A program made the translations under genes and the position numbers. Shown here in pieces: positions 1-11,856 of a stretch of DNA of 64,000 nucleotides. Source of the stretch: Mytilus trossulus (taxonomy: Eukaryota > Mollusca > Bivalvia > Mytilida > Mytilidae). The stretch is from contig NC_086386.1 of the NCBI RefSeq assembly GCF_036588685.1, forward strand, positions 49,089,878-49,153,877, written 5' to 3'. Every line of letters starts with the position of its first letter. The stretch's first letter is position 1. The notes under the pieces are model-generated. The model did not search any database and was not told the DNA's origin. It worked only from the letters and a program-made list of their open reading frames with translations.

Positions 1-66
1 TTTGGTTGTTGTCTGCTCTTTGGTTGAATTGTTGTCTCTTATTTCCCCATTTCCATTCTCAATTTT
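1..66. repeat. dispersed repeat, partial copy
   Basis: The stretch ending in CCCCATTTCCATTCTCAATT is shared with 60825-60873, where it is part of a longer copy. Reverse-oriented pieces lie near 1739-1755, 32380-32415 and 61617-61660. I remember this repeat as typical of Mytilus genomes; that is recollection, not a search. Confidence 0.5.
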
Positions 67-837
67 AAACAGTTTAAGAAATATTCTTTTAGACAAATAA
101 AAGAATATTATATTTAGATGATAAACAACATCAGTTGGGAAATGTATATCCCTTATTGAGATGAAGTTGGTATAATTCTACTAAGGTGGGGTAAATAGAT
201 CATTGCATAATTGAAATCGTCTCGTTTGTCATAGATTGTGTTACTCAGATGACTGTGTATGTCAAATTCGAGGAATAAGTCAAAATTTAACAAATATGTT
301 GTCAATAAGAAACTCCAGTATATTTATCACTTGTTCCTCAGTGAAGCTTGTTTTCTCTTTTTGTTCACAATTAACAAGATATGCTACATGTAATCCGACA
401 ATAATAGATTTATAGCTTATACTATTCTTTTTATGTTGAAAAGCATTCTGAATAATTTTTATAAACGATTGTTTAATTTCACATGGGGAATTGTGGTATA
501 CGGGGTTGACAAATCGAGTTTTTAAAAGAACTCATTTCAGAGAAAGACCGAGATTTGAAATTATCCAGAAGATTTTTTTAGAGCTTTTAAGTCAATAGTT
601 ATTACTTCACGAGCACATGTTACCGCTTTATTGCCATCTGTGACGTTAGAATTACTGTTGGTGCTGACGGTCATGAAGAGGGTTCTCAATGCTCTCTTTT
701 GTCGTATTTTACTTGCCTTCAAACGCTCGTTTTTTTCAGACGTCACTTATGAGTCTTTTGTAGTCTTTGAATCTGGCCAAAAAATGAAAAAAATAGTCAC
801 AAACTGATGGTAAAACTTATTTGATTTAATTTTGCAG
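67..837. other. no gene recognised upstream of the first FAMeT exon
   Basis: AT-rich sequence. An open stretch on the minus strand (746-561) has no ATG start and no recognisable family. Upstream exons of the + strand FAMeT gene (signal peptide, N terminus) were not found here and probably lie left of the window. Confidence 0.4.
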
Positions 838-2424
838 GTGAGCTTGTTGTAGTTTTGAAAACCTACGGTAAAGGAACAACTAACGATTCCATTCATTTTT
901 CTCGAAATCAATATATACAATTGTCCAAAAATGGATTTAACGTCACTGACAAAAGGAATGTCAAATTGTATCTGAAAGCTTGTCACGATGCAGTGTTAGC
1001 ACTTTGGGATGAATCTGAAATAAACTCTGACTCTGACGACTACTATGAAATTATTTTTAAAGCAGGTAATAATCCACTTATACAGTTACGTTTTGGTAAA
1101 CATACGTCTAACGTAGCAATTTGAAATTTAAAATATTCGGATTGTTTTAATTTTAAAGAATATTCACTGGAATTGGCAAATGGACATTTATGGTATGGCA
1201 CTACAAAATTATTCAGCGCTTTTACGTCACTTTTCTCCAGAAAAATAACGTTTCCAACTCGAGAGATTGGAATAATGACTAGGAATGGTTGTGATGGGAA
1301 ATGGATATTCATTGGCGGACATAGTAAGTTCTTTTCTAACTATAATAAAAAGTAAAAGAACAAAACAGTCCGAAGAAAAATTCTAATCGAAAAGACCCGT
1401 CTTCAATGGTAAAATCAAATGCTCTTGATAAAGGCAAAAGTAGTATACCACTGTTCAAAAGTCTAAAACATCAAACGATTTTTTTTTTATAAAAAACAAC
1501 TGTCATATAAATGCAAATGAAATGTACTCTCCCAGCATTCAATTAAGAGACAAAATGTCCTTCTCAAGGTAATTCTTCTGTGCATACAAGTAACTACTAA
1601 ACATAGTTTAGTTGAAGCATTTAGAAAAAAACGTTAACGACTTAAACGTTATATGTATTAACTATTTGATTATATGTATAAATATATTTGTTGATCGTGA
1701 TTGTAGATGGTCAGTCAAATTAGCATAAGCATAAAATTGAGAATGGAAATGGGGAAAAAAAGTGTTTTCATTTTACTTGCGCGCGAAAAAATGAATAAAC
1801 AATAGTTTTTTTTAAATTTATGACATGTACATGTAATAAACAACTGTCTATGTAGTTAACTAAGGCGTTAGTTTACCAATGTTCAAATCTGGTAGATTAA
1901 TTAGGAAGCTAGAGATAAATCAAGATAACAAACAACATTCATGGAGGTGTCTCATTTAACATATTAGAAATAGAAGAAAATTGTGATTTGTAATAGCGTA
2001 ACTGTACTTACAGTACAAATTTTGTAGCATATCGTTAAGCTACCCTTTGTAAACTTATACGAATTGAGCCCGAATGTGATCCTCTATATTAAGTTATACG
2101 AAAATATTGGTTTCATTATTTACATCAGCTATTTTAATTCGTGTTGAAATTGATTTTATTTTTTCCACAGATACATCATCACAATGTGATAACCGTCGAC
2201 AACATTTACCATCAAATTTAACAAATACTATTCAGCAATTGAAACAGGACATTCGTATTCAAGACAAGACAGTGCTTTCTGCATATAAAAGGAGAAAACA
2301 TTGTGCTGATGATTCTAGGGTATCCTCCATTAGCTTGGGATGTATTGGTAGTGTTGTAATTATCCTTATTGTGTTGTTTATAGTCATTCTAGATGTGTTA
2401 CCAAAACGTGTCAGGACGGAATAA
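838..2424 (+). pseudogene. FAMeT-domain single-pass membrane protein, interrupted by an in-frame TGA
   Basis: Two exons are visible, 838-1323 (acceptor TTGCAG, donor GTAAGT) and 2171-2424 (acceptor CCACAG), joined in phase 1. The first encodes a farnesoic acid O-methyltransferase-like domain (Pfam Methyltransf_FA): GELVVVL at the start, LYLKACHDAVLAL, YYEIIF, then GIMTRNGCDGKWIF. The second encodes a Cys-containing linker, a basic stretch, one hydrophobic span (GSVVIILIVLFIVILDVLP) and a short basic tail, so a type I membrane protein is likely. It aligns along both exons, including intron phases, with the - strand copy at 14558-11857. Codon 1122-1124 is TGA in the middle of the domain, with the same frame and homology continuing afterwards and no length change against the paralogue. 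A decayed copy is most likely; a local sequence error is possible. This domain is commonly thought to bind ligand or other proteins rather than act as a proven methyltransferase. The N terminus is not in view. Confidence 0.65.
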
Positions 2425-2429
2425 ATAAA
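2420..2429 (+). other. poly(A) signal hexamers overlapping the stop codon
   Basis: Two overlapping AATAAA hexamers (2420-2425 and 2424-2429) run through the TAA stop of the FAMeT gene, predicting a very short 3' UTR. The - strand paralogue has ATTAAA overlapping its stop at the equivalent place. Confidence 0.4.
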
Positions 2430-2555
2430 ACAAAAACAAAACAGAAAAAAGATAAAGATACTATGTTTTACAAAAGCTTAATTGAAGGAGGATTTATTTT
2501 TAGTAAAAAAAGTAAGAGTAAAACGAAAATAAGTATTAAAAACGCAAGTTTTACT

Positions 2556-2797
2556 TAGGCCATTATAAATAATAGGTTTGTTTGCCCAAACGCTTCCTAC
2601 CCAGAAAAAAGCTGCCTACTCAAATTCTTTTATTGTCCAGATTTGAAGAAGGTTTTTTTAATCAAATAGACATGAAGACTAATGAACACCTGATACTTCA
2701 ATTCCTCTCTTTGAAAAAAAATGCCTACCTACCTACCCACTGTCTCATTCTTGGGTAGGGTTTGGGCAAACCAAAATATTTTTAAGTGTGGCCTTAT
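2556..2797. mobile_element. MITE-like element with about 50-bp inverted ends
   Basis: The left end reads TAGGCCATTATAAATAATAG and continues through TTTGCCCAAAC; the right end reads the same in reverse complement (GTTTGGGCAAACC ... GTGGCCTTA), with CTACCCA-type repeats inside. No coding potential. It lies just downstream of the FAMeT gene. Confidence 0.6.
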
Positions 2798-2975
2798 TTA
2801 TATTCAATTTCTTTAAAATGATTGTTTCGCTAAAGCGTTTGTTTACAATTTCAAAACTATTCTTAAAAGACCCTATACAATAGTATTTGTCCAAATAACT
2901 CATGTACTGTTTAACATCATTGTAGAAGGAGTTTTACTTTTCAAGAGGCTATTAAACCAAGCGAAAAATTGTAAT

Positions 2976-3130
2976 GGTAATCATATCTTCCAAAAAAGGA
3001 GGTGAAAATTATAAAGGAATATTCAAACTCATAAATCGAAGACAAACTGACAGCGTCATGGCGGAAAACAAAAGACAAGTACAATCTACAATCCACACCA
3101 TAACAAACAAACAAAAGACTGAGCAGCACA
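2976..3130 (+). repeat. dispersed repeat family, divergent copy
   Basis: Shares the order TCAAACTCATAAATCGAA, ACAAACTGACAGCG and AAAACAAAAGACAA with the better copy at 4185-4335 and with the reverse copy at 28395-28525. Non-coding. Confidence 0.5.
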
Positions 3131-4184
3131 AAACCCATCAAACCGTGGGATCTCAGGTGAATATAGAACCAAGAGACCCTTCTACGCATGTGGCACTATT
3201 AGTGTTGCCCATGTAAGTACACTTTCGGTGATAAAACTAATATGGTAGTGTTACTTTCAATGAACATGGAACAGGATTGGGTTTACAACTGTTTTAGAAA
3301 GTTTGATTACGACATAGATGTGTAAATATTAATACAGATATGAACCAATTTAAATCGTAATCAGATGGTCAAAATTGTCAAATTTCATTGAAGTAAAATT
3401 CCAATTAAGTAACTGTCAGGAAAAAAATGGAAATAATCCATTATCATTTTTAAAATTGTCTTTTTATAAAGAAACTAGGGTTTATATTTTTTATAAATAT
3501 TATTTTTGGTCATATAGATCTTTAATTGTTTCGGTTCTTATAATAAATACTTGGCTTTCAATTCTTTGCCTTAAGCGTTTCTGAGTGAGATTAATCTAGA
3601 AAAGCGCTTCGGACGCATGATGATATGTATGCCATAAAATGAATGGCCAACTACATAGTATTTCAACTTAGCGAGAGGAATTTGGAACTCTAGTACTTTT
3701 TTTTATCTATAAACGGATAGATTATTGAAGTATGCGATACTGTCGATTTCACTTAATTTTTTATGTTATAATTCTAGTGTAAATATATGCATTTACGTCG
3801 AAAAAAAACAAAAAACAATTGCATTATCAAGTAAACATGAGTTCTTTTCGTATGAAAACTGTTCACTTTTGAAAATTAAACAGAAACTAAAAACTCAAGG
3901 CAACGAATCAGATGTAATGATAAAAGTAGCTGAGACGTTTGATAAATTGGCTTTCCGGTCTCGATATATGTGTTCACGTTACAAATTTCATAACAAGAAC
4001 CTAGTCCAAGAAGTTTGAACGACATACTGCACTACATCAGATGAGATCTACTCATTATACTAATATAAACTGGGTTGTAAAAGATTGATTGATTTATTGA
4101 TTGGTACTGACAAAACAACAAATGATGGTAAGAATATGAAATTACAAAGATATGGTATAATGTCCGATGATTGGACCAGAGACT

Positions 4185-4335
4185 AAAAGAGGGACGAAAG
4201 ATACCAAAGGGACAGTCAAACTCGTAAATCTAAAACAAACTGACAACGCCAAGGCTAAAAATGAAAAAGACAAACAGAAAAAAAATACACATGACACAAC
4301 ATAGAAAACTAAAGAATAAACAACAAGACTTAGTG
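4185..4335 (+). repeat. dispersed repeat family, longer copy
   Basis: Contains AGGGACGAAAGATACCAAAG, CAGTCAAACTCGTAAAT and ACATGACACAACATAGAAAA. The reverse complement of the same order is at 28395-28525, inside a DCUN1D5 intron. I remember this as a common mussel repeat. Confidence 0.55.
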
Positions 4336-4897
4336 GCGTAGCAAAAGAATTATTCGTAGTTCATTCGATAATAAGCACAACCCATATCATTAAGTAATAT
4401 AAAGAAGGTCTTGACATTACAAAATATAGAAACAATCCAAAACAGAAAATCAAGGTTTATTTACACAACAGCAACAAAGACAGAAAAATAAGTTTGATAG
4501 CCAGCAGATAACGACGACCCCTGAAATACAGAGTCATGACGTTAGACAGAAACATAAGTAATAAATGTTTTGGATTTAACCAGTCACTTCATCCTTCCCT
4601 ATCCTGAGATAATTGTGAAGGAGCACAACATAAGAATAAAGCATTTATATGGTCTCCTTAGTTTCAGCTTTATCCTAAAGATGACATTGTTATGTATTAG
4701 GGTTGTGTATATAAATGTCTAAGTAAACATACTACTGTGTTAGTATTGAATCACCTGGTAAACGATGGTGTCTATCAAATAGCTTTAAAATACAATCTGT
4801 ACAAACTATTTTCGCTAGAGTAGAAAATTATACCTTTTACACAACATATATAAATATAACGCAGCTGTAAAATAAAGAACTGGTACGTTTTGCTACA

Positions 4898-4903
4898 TTT
4901 ATT
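4898..4903 (-). other. poly(A) signal of the Salvador-like gene
   Basis: AATAAA on the minus strand, about 200 bases after the TAA stop at 5102-5100. It fits the end of the last exon. Confidence 0.5.
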
Positions 4904-5099
4904 CTTCATACTGCATACATGTAAAAATCATTTCCCGGCAGGATATTCTTGGTCAACAATCGGTGGTTTACGTGGCAGTTCAATAATATACTCCTGATTG
5001 CGCTAGTTCTTGTAATTAAGTCGGTTGTGCTCCAAACCTGAAGACAGCTCTGTTCAGTTAATCTCTCTTTCTTGTACGAAACATCATTCAAATTCCATT

Positions 5100-8000
5100 T
5101 TATCCTGGTTGAAAATATACTGCAAAAAAATTATTTTGTGAGTTATTAATGAACTTTATAATGTAAATAGTTATCAAAGGTACCAGGCTTATAATTTAAT
5201 ACGCCATACGCGCGTTTCGTCTACATAAGATTGATCAGTGACGCTCAGATCAAAATATTTAGAGAGTCAAACAAGTACAAAGTTGTATAGCATTTAGGAC
5301 CCAAAATTTCCAAAAAGTTGTTTCAAATACGTATTATTTTTAACCCGGAAAAATAAATCATGACAGTCATTAATTCTTAGCGAGCATTACAGCCAATGGT
5401 TTCAATCAAAATTTTATAGTTTTTCTTGGACGGCAGTTAAAAAAACTATGTTAAATCCAATAAATTAAAAGCCTTGCTATTTACATGAATTCTTACGCTA
5501 AAGAATTATTTTTTTTTATTTGAAATGATTTTGGATTTTTACTACAGGCACATAGCATGTACATACCTCTATCATTTCACCATATGATCACATCGCTGTC
5601 TGTCTTTTAAGTAAGCGTGCAACCAGTAAGGCATTGCTGTGAAAACATGTTCATTCATTTTTTCAAATATGTTATGTTTGTTTATGAATAAAAGGATATT
5701 CTAGATAAATGGGAATGAGACAGAATTCCAACAACATTTTTTTTTCTCATTTTAATAGAAATATCTATATTGAAAAGTAAAATGGAATATAATATGAAAG
5801 CTTCAATTATATGCTTTTCTTGCAATTCGTCTAATTTGTTTCATTCACTTTGGTTTGTTTGTCCCTTTTTTTCTAAAACTACTTATTTTGTATTTATCAT
5901 TCAATCTATAATCTAACCGACAGTGCATGCTCCAAAATCTATAATTGTGTACTTCATTTTGGGATCCGATTGAAGTTCTCCATTTTGCTTGCTTCTGGAT
6001 CTTATTTGTCCATTAAATATAATTTATATATATTTTTATAAATATTGTCTAAACCCCAAACAAATACTATTAGACATACAGACAACACTTGACAGGTACA
6101 TATAACAATATGTTAAATTATAAATCAACCCAAATCCGTCTATAAAATCTGTGAATAAATTTAAAATAAAGATAGATTAAAACGATCATGTTATCAACTC
6201 TCCATCCTTCAAAAAATAAATAGTGAAGATTTGCCATTCTATAACAACTGGTGATATTCCAAACTTAGGGCCGGTTAAAAAAATTGGTTATGGGTTAAAA
6301 AAAAGTTTTTTGTAAATCTCACTATTTTCTTGTCTTAATTTTTTATCAATGAACTAAACAAATAGTACAGGAAAAGTTCTTACTTCTGGCAAACAGTATA
6401 ATAAATAAAAACATGAAATACTCATAAAAAATACATAAATAATTGTTTGGTTTATAGTGGTTTTCTAGTAAATGTCTTTACAGTGATGGGTAAATTCTAT
6501 GTGCCATTTGGTGCCATGAGTTTTGACAATACACTTTTATTATTTAAAGTAAACGAACATACCGTGTGTTCGGTATGCTTTTCCAGGAACCAATTTAAGT
6601 TGTTGTTTTTGAGTATTCTCCGAGATGTGTTCCAAAGTCGTTTGATTTTCTTCATCTTGAAATGGTGATTGCACGAACGGGTGTTCATACTTAGCAGTTT
6701 TCGTAAGAAGACTGAAATGTAATATACAAGACAATTGTAAAAACATATGTGTACAGTTAAAACATTTCCTTTTAAAACTAAGGTCCCTGCTTGGTGTGTC
6801 ATAAGCAAAGACGAAACAGAACATAATGAATTTTGATTAACTGAGTCATATATAAAGGAAGTGGAAAACCAAAGGACCAACCAGAACCCACAAGGCAGAC
6901 GAAACTGTGAATTAGATATGAAGATGGATAAATATTATATCGATTAAATATGGGTCGATGCAAGGCTCTTGTTAACGATTGTATATGACAGCTTCACATT
7001 TTTTAATCCGTTTACTGATAAATTGCCTGCCGTGGTCGACGATTCTAATTTTTTCAGACATGTTTAATTTTTAATATCATATCCAGTACTTGAAATTTCT
7101 ATTACACATATTTAGGTTAAGCGTGACAAGTGTTTCACAGACAGCCAGTCTGTCTTTTATATACCATGGTTTTGTTTCTGTTTGTTTCGTTTTTTCAATT
7201 GCCCTTATTAAGTTTCTTTACAATTTCCTCTGAGCTTTTTTTCAGTTTTCAAACTACTAACGGAAAAGTGAGATTTTTTTTGTTATGCATTTATACATCT
7301 CAAGTGCGATATGTGCATTCAATTATATTTGCTGACAAATATTAATAAATTTCAGTGTTTTACACATGTACAATAATTATAAATTACTAACTTGACATAA
7401 TAAACGCCATGTTTTAGGGACTCAATTCTATCCCAGTTAGTTGGCAGACTATCTTTTATAAGAGGATGACTCCAGTGTGTAGTTTTCTTAATGTGATCAA
7501 TGTAGTATTTTCTACCACGAAATGTCCAATTATAACTCCAACCCATCGGTAAAGATATTTCTTTAGTTTCGTGTGTTAAGTCGTCGTCTCTGTTGAATGC
7601 TGTAAATAATACAACATATTAATACAAATAACTTCATTTAAATGATAAAAATTTGTCTACTTTACAAATTGAATCTATTTAAAGTTATCAAACATTCAGA
7701 AATAACAGTTGTTTTATACCCAAATAAAACAGTTTTCGCAATTTACTTAAATTAACAACTATAAGTCACCTGACGGCCTTCAACAGTGAGTAAAACCCTG
7801 GCCAAATAGAGTACGAAGTTGAAGAGCATTGAGGATCAAAATATTCTAAAAATTTTGCCAAATACATGTGGGGTAATCTGTTCCAGAGGTAGAAAAGCTT
7901 CAGTTATTCAAAAATTCAAACTTTGTTAACAGTTAATTTATAATTATGCACATAACAATGATAACTCAAGTCAACACAGAAGTGCTGACTACTGGCTGGT

Positions 8001-9389
8001 GATACCCTCGGGGAAATAAATCCACACCATTAGTTGCATCGGCCCAGTGGTTGAAAATATAACCTCATCATATATACCAGGATTACGTTTTATATTTGCG
8101 CTAGACGTGTGTTTCGTCAACAAAACAATTATCAGTGACGTTCGAATAAAAAAATATTAAAAAGGCCAAATATAGTACGATATTGAAGAGCATTGAGTAT
8201 AAAAAAAAAAGTAAATTACCACTGTGTGACACACCCGTCGGTGGCTCATGACTTTTTTTAATTCTTGTATAGCCTAGTTGGGTACAAGGTTTTAACACAA
8301 GAGATAAATCTTTATATTAAATGGATAAGAGGGCAATCATTTAACTTCAAGGGGATGGGTTTTATTCTTTTGTAGAGTCAGAATTTTGTTCTTAATTTTT
8401 TCGATGCTATCAAACAATTTATTTCTCAATTAAACACTTTATATTCAGCTGCTCTACGATTGCTGGTATAGCCAGTTTGACAATAGATTACGTAAACAAT
8501 TGAAACATTCATAAAAAGGATGCTCACCCAGAATCAATATAAGACTTGTAAACATTTTCAGACGTACATATGTCACGAAAAGTTAATGAAAAAATCAATG
8601 TATAAGCTGTATAATACTTAATGCGCCAGACGAGTAAAGTATGGGACAAAATATGTAATTAATTATTATTCATATGTTTAGTTTACCTGTGGGGTCTTGA
8701 TTTCCACGACCAAGAATGTTCTCTTCATTTGTGAAAGACTGCATATCTCTACATTTTTCAGAATTTCGTTCCTGTTCTAATCGTTGATGGTTACATATTG
8801 TTTGAGCATTGATTTTGCCTGCATCACACACCTGTTGTATTGCTTCCCATTGGTTTTGAATTTTACATTTCTCTGCTAATGTTTGTTCATTTTCCTGTTG
8901 TTCAGACACGTTATCCATCTCTGACAAAGGACTAACTGTTTCACTTTTTACTGAACTTTGTTCTACATCTGGTGATTTACTGTGTCCAGGTGTAAATTGT
9001 TCTAACTCGGACAAAACCTTAATTGCTCTGCTTTGTTCTTGCATGGCTTCTCTCATCCGTTTAAGTCCATCCTGCAGAAGAAATGCCACTTTTTGCAATT
9101 CCGATTCTGACTTTTTGAGATTCGTTCTGTTTGTTGAATTTTCAGGATCTACGCCAGCCATTAAAATGTCAACTGGTTTCTGGATTAAATGGTCAATGGT
9201 CGCCATTACCATTTTGAAAGCATCCGTCAGAGCGTTGATTGCAGTCCTTAACTTCCCATTTCGTAGTTTTAAGTTGAATGTATCTCCTGAACTAGAACTT
9301 CCAAATGTACTCGAATTATACGGATATTTATTTCTTGTCTTAAAGAAAAATAAATCCTCTGAACTATTACATAAACTTTCACTATCCAT
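5100..9389 (-). CDS. Salvador-like tandem WW domain protein lacking a SARAH domain
   Basis: Four coding exons: 9389-8687, 7599-7392, 6711-6563 and 5119-5100. All junctions are GT-AG and phases 1, 2, 1 match. The sum is 1080 nt, giving 359 residues plus TAA. Residues 1-234 start at a true ATG ([20 protein letters not shown]). They hold Ser-rich parts and a helical, probably coiled-coil stretch (about 50-130, with [19 protein letters not shown]), and I recognise no family there. WW1 spans about 251-281 (LPMGW, then [18 protein letters not shown]). WW2 spans about 286-316 (LPTNW, then [17 protein letters not shown]), with Tyr in place of the second Trp. That spacing and the Tyr are hallmarks of SAV1 (Salvador), the scaffold of the Hippo kinases. 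SAV1 continues with a SARAH helix that binds MST/Hpo; here the protein ends about 44 residues after WW2. WW domains bind Pro-rich (often PPxY) partners. Either a Salvador-derived paralogue or a WW pair on a new N terminus. Exons 1-3 are strong; the 20-nt end of the last exon rests on splice and phase fit only. Confidence 0.75.
5185..5290 (+). repeat. dispersed repeat containing GCGCGTTTCGTCTAC
   Basis: Contains ACGCGCGTTTCGTCTACAT, then ATCAGTGACGCTCAGAT and a CAAACAAGTACAAAGTTG tail. A second copy is at 8082-8205 and fragments are at 7790-7850 and near 8620. It lies upstream of the last exon of the Salvador-like gene, inside its third intron. I remember the family as common in mussels. Confidence 0.55.
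8082..8205 (+). repeat. second copy of the GTTTCGTC dispersed repeat
   Basis: Contains GCTAGACGTGTGTTTCGTCA, ATCAGTGACGTTCGAAT and GAAGAGCATTGAGTAT, the same order as 5185-5290. It sits in intron 1 of the Salvador-like gene. A further fragment with GAAGAGCATTGAGGATC is at 7815-7850. Confidence 0.55.
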
Positions 9390-9515
9390 ATCGTTACTGG
9401 GGAGTTCAATGCAACGGTAGACAACTGTTTTAGTACAAAATGTATTATAAACCTACACTTAAATTAAGAAAACGACAAATTAGTAGTTTCGTTGTCACAA
9501 ATTTCACCTTGATCC

Positions 9516-9523
9516 TATTTATA
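9516..9523 (-). promoter_or_regulatory. TATA box of the Salvador-like gene
   Basis: TATAAATA on the minus strand, flanked by GC-containing bases (GGC before, GG after), 127 bases upstream of the ATG at 9389. This would place a start site near 9490 and an unspliced 5' UTR of roughly 100 bases. Confidence 0.5.
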
Positions 9524-9529
9524 GCCACT

Positions 9530-10854
9530 GGTATTATGTAGTATCTATATTTAAACGAACAACAATACAATCCTTTAAATTCTTTACATTCCAAATCGTA
9601 CATATGAGATGTATGAATAGAGAAAGTATTTTATAATAAATTATCATACATTCATACATGTACACAATTAATTTAAAAGAAATCAAAAGCTTTGCTGAAT
9701 ACAATTAACTTAGTTAAAGACGTTAACAACATATAAATATGTTTATAAATTAATAAAATGTATAATGAAACAAAAAGCAAACTGACAATTAATGACGTAT
9801 GTACCATGTGTACGCGGACCGCGGATGACTCTCACAAGGGGAATAATTTTATAGTCTTTTAATCATAGTAAGTCGTTTTTTTTTCTATATATTATATGGA
9901 TGGGGTTTATATAATAGAGAATAATGATCAAACAAATTAACAATGATTAATAAATAGAGAAAAAGATTTAAAAAAGTAAAGACTAGGAAATAGTGCGGTG
10001 CAACGTATTAAACAAATAACTGCGAAAAAAAATAATTAGATATTATAGTTCTAACTATAGAAATGATTTCAAATCAATTCAATTCAATAAAAAACAATCT
10101 CAATCATACAACATGAACGATGTTCAGAAAAAGAAACTCGTGTTAACACATATATATGAGTGGCCGTTTATGTCAAAATGGCGATGGTTCCATCTAGATG
10201 CATTTTCCATCTTGATACTTCTCATAACCATCTATAGATGCTTTGCATAAGAATCTAGATAGTTCGTTCGTTGAAGTATCTAGGTGGCCGAAAAGACATA
10301 AAATCTTTAGTATTCTGTCGTATTTTTAACTAATGGAATTTGTGTTTTCTTACGCTACTGTTTAACAAATTTCGCGGGACTTTATAGGGGGAAACACGCA
10401 GTTTCTCCCCCAGTTAGCTTGATTCTTAGCACAGCTGATATGTCCAATCTAGGAAGATACCATCAAAAATTATTGTTGAGGAAAAATTTGCAAAGAATAA
10501 GAGAAAGGACAGAGGAAGAAAATAGGGACGACTTTGTAATAGGGTTATAAATATTGAATTTTATCTCGAGTGTTTTAAGCAGACTATTTTCGTATCCCTG
10601 TGACTTTGTCAACTAATACTCTGCGAAGCAATTCGTACCAGATTATTAATACATTTACCTTGCACTTTTTCCAAACCATACTTCTACAAACTCAAACCTA
10701 AATTTATAGATACTAGTTTTTTACACATAGTAATGATTTCCGATCATATAAAATAAAAAATCTCTAATCTAAGACTAAAAACGACTGCCCTGGGAACAGT
10801 ATGTCTATATATAGTAAATATATATGTTCCTGGACTGACTCAAGATTCAAGAAG
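9530..10854. other. spacer, no gene recognised
   Basis: AT-rich DNA upstream of the Salvador-like gene. I see no coding exon, and no repeat beyond weak AATTC and ATCTAG echoes around 10070-10090 and 10190-10290. Confidence 0.4.
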
Positions 10855-11213
10855 ATCTAGAAGCAATCTCCGGCGCAGAGTTCATATCCGTTCCATACAT
10901 GCTTTGCAATACTGCACTTAATATAACCTCTGCCACACATTGTCCGACTCCATGAGGAAATTTCCTCATGGCCGACAAGCATTCGGTATTCTCTGCAAAG
11001 TCCTTGCGTGATACACAATTTAGCGAGGATTGTCGAAAAAAATATTTGCGGAAGGTTAGGGGAAATGAGGTAAAGTGGCGATGGCGGAAATTATGAGAAT
11101 CATCTCATCGCTTCATCTCCTTCAACTAGGATTGTCGCCAAATTGAAGTGTAGTGTTACAAAGTATTGAACGGAACGGATATGTGAGCTCTGCGCCGGAG
11201 ATTGATCTAGAAG
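10855..11213. mobile_element. Mutator-like MITE candidate with 9-bp target duplication
   Basis: Inverted ends CAATCTCCGGCGCAGAG at 10864-10880 and 11188-11204 (reverse complement), extending imperfectly through ATATCCGTTCC and a CAATAC-containing stretch. The 9-mer ATCTAGAAG directly precedes the left end (10855-10863) and directly follows the right end (11205-11213). A 9-bp target duplication is typical of Mutator-like elements. Internal length is about 340 bp with no transposase. It is GC-richer than its surroundings and contains a perfect 22-bp palindrome at 10950-10971. Confidence 0.65.
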
Positions 11214-11856
11214 ACGCCATACAATGGGAGAAAGACTCAAAGATTCAAAAAGACGGACGATAGATCTCGAAAGATCGAAAAAGGCCAAACAGACAAACAA
11301 TAGCACACATGTCACAGTGTACTAGGCTTATATACAAATAACGTCGAAGACATTATGTAGCAAAAATAGAGGTATAAAATAATACACATGTAATTCAAAA
11401 GGCTAACCAAATATGTGAAGAACACATCGCTTTATATAAAAAAAAACACACACATGTAGGTGTAATACCACCAAATCATGGTACGTCATATCTAGCTGTA
11501 TACGAAAATAGTCCGAAAAAAATAACTCCTTGAATTTGACAGTTGTTGGTAATTAATCCTACATTTTATTGCAGTAAAACATTTCTTGGTCATAAACATA
11601 TATCTTGGGTATTTCAAAGCAACAGTATGTTTTTATTTTGGAAAATTGAGGTTATATGGTTACTAAAGCTTGTACAAAGATCAAATAAGGGGGAATTTGA
11701 TTAGTTAACTTCCAGTGATGGTTTTCTTATATGCAATGAAATTTGATGTTATTTTTTTTCTATAGTACCGAAATGGAAAAAAATTACTTTTGCCAAGTAT
11801 TTGTTTAATGGAAACAAAGATGTTACATCTGTATACTGAATATATGTAGGTGTGTT

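Larger units (their letters stand above)
2798..4890. other. spacer with dispersed repeats, no gene recognised
   Basis: AT-rich. Open stretches at 3375-3584 and 3725-4018 show no family resemblance or splice context and are probably chance. Repeat copies at 2976-3130 and 4185-4335 are listed separately. Confidence 0.45.

Noticed and set aside
561-746. Minus-strand open stretch of 61 codons rich in Lys, Asn and Ser
   Set aside because: Starts with GTG, no recognisable family, no clear splice sites.
4906-5091. Open minus-strand frame after the Salvador-like WW exons, considered as a SARAH domain (RIKWNLND resembles ILKWELF)
   Set aside because: The frame needs a different splice phase than exon 6711-6563 provides, and the resemblance stops after a few residues. 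In the phase that fits, the frame closes with TAA at 5102-5100, followed by AATAAA.
6447-6880. Open frames on both strands around 6447-6880
   Set aside because: Only the minus-strand reading from 6711 to 6563 continues the second WW domain; the others are out of frame with it and lack support.
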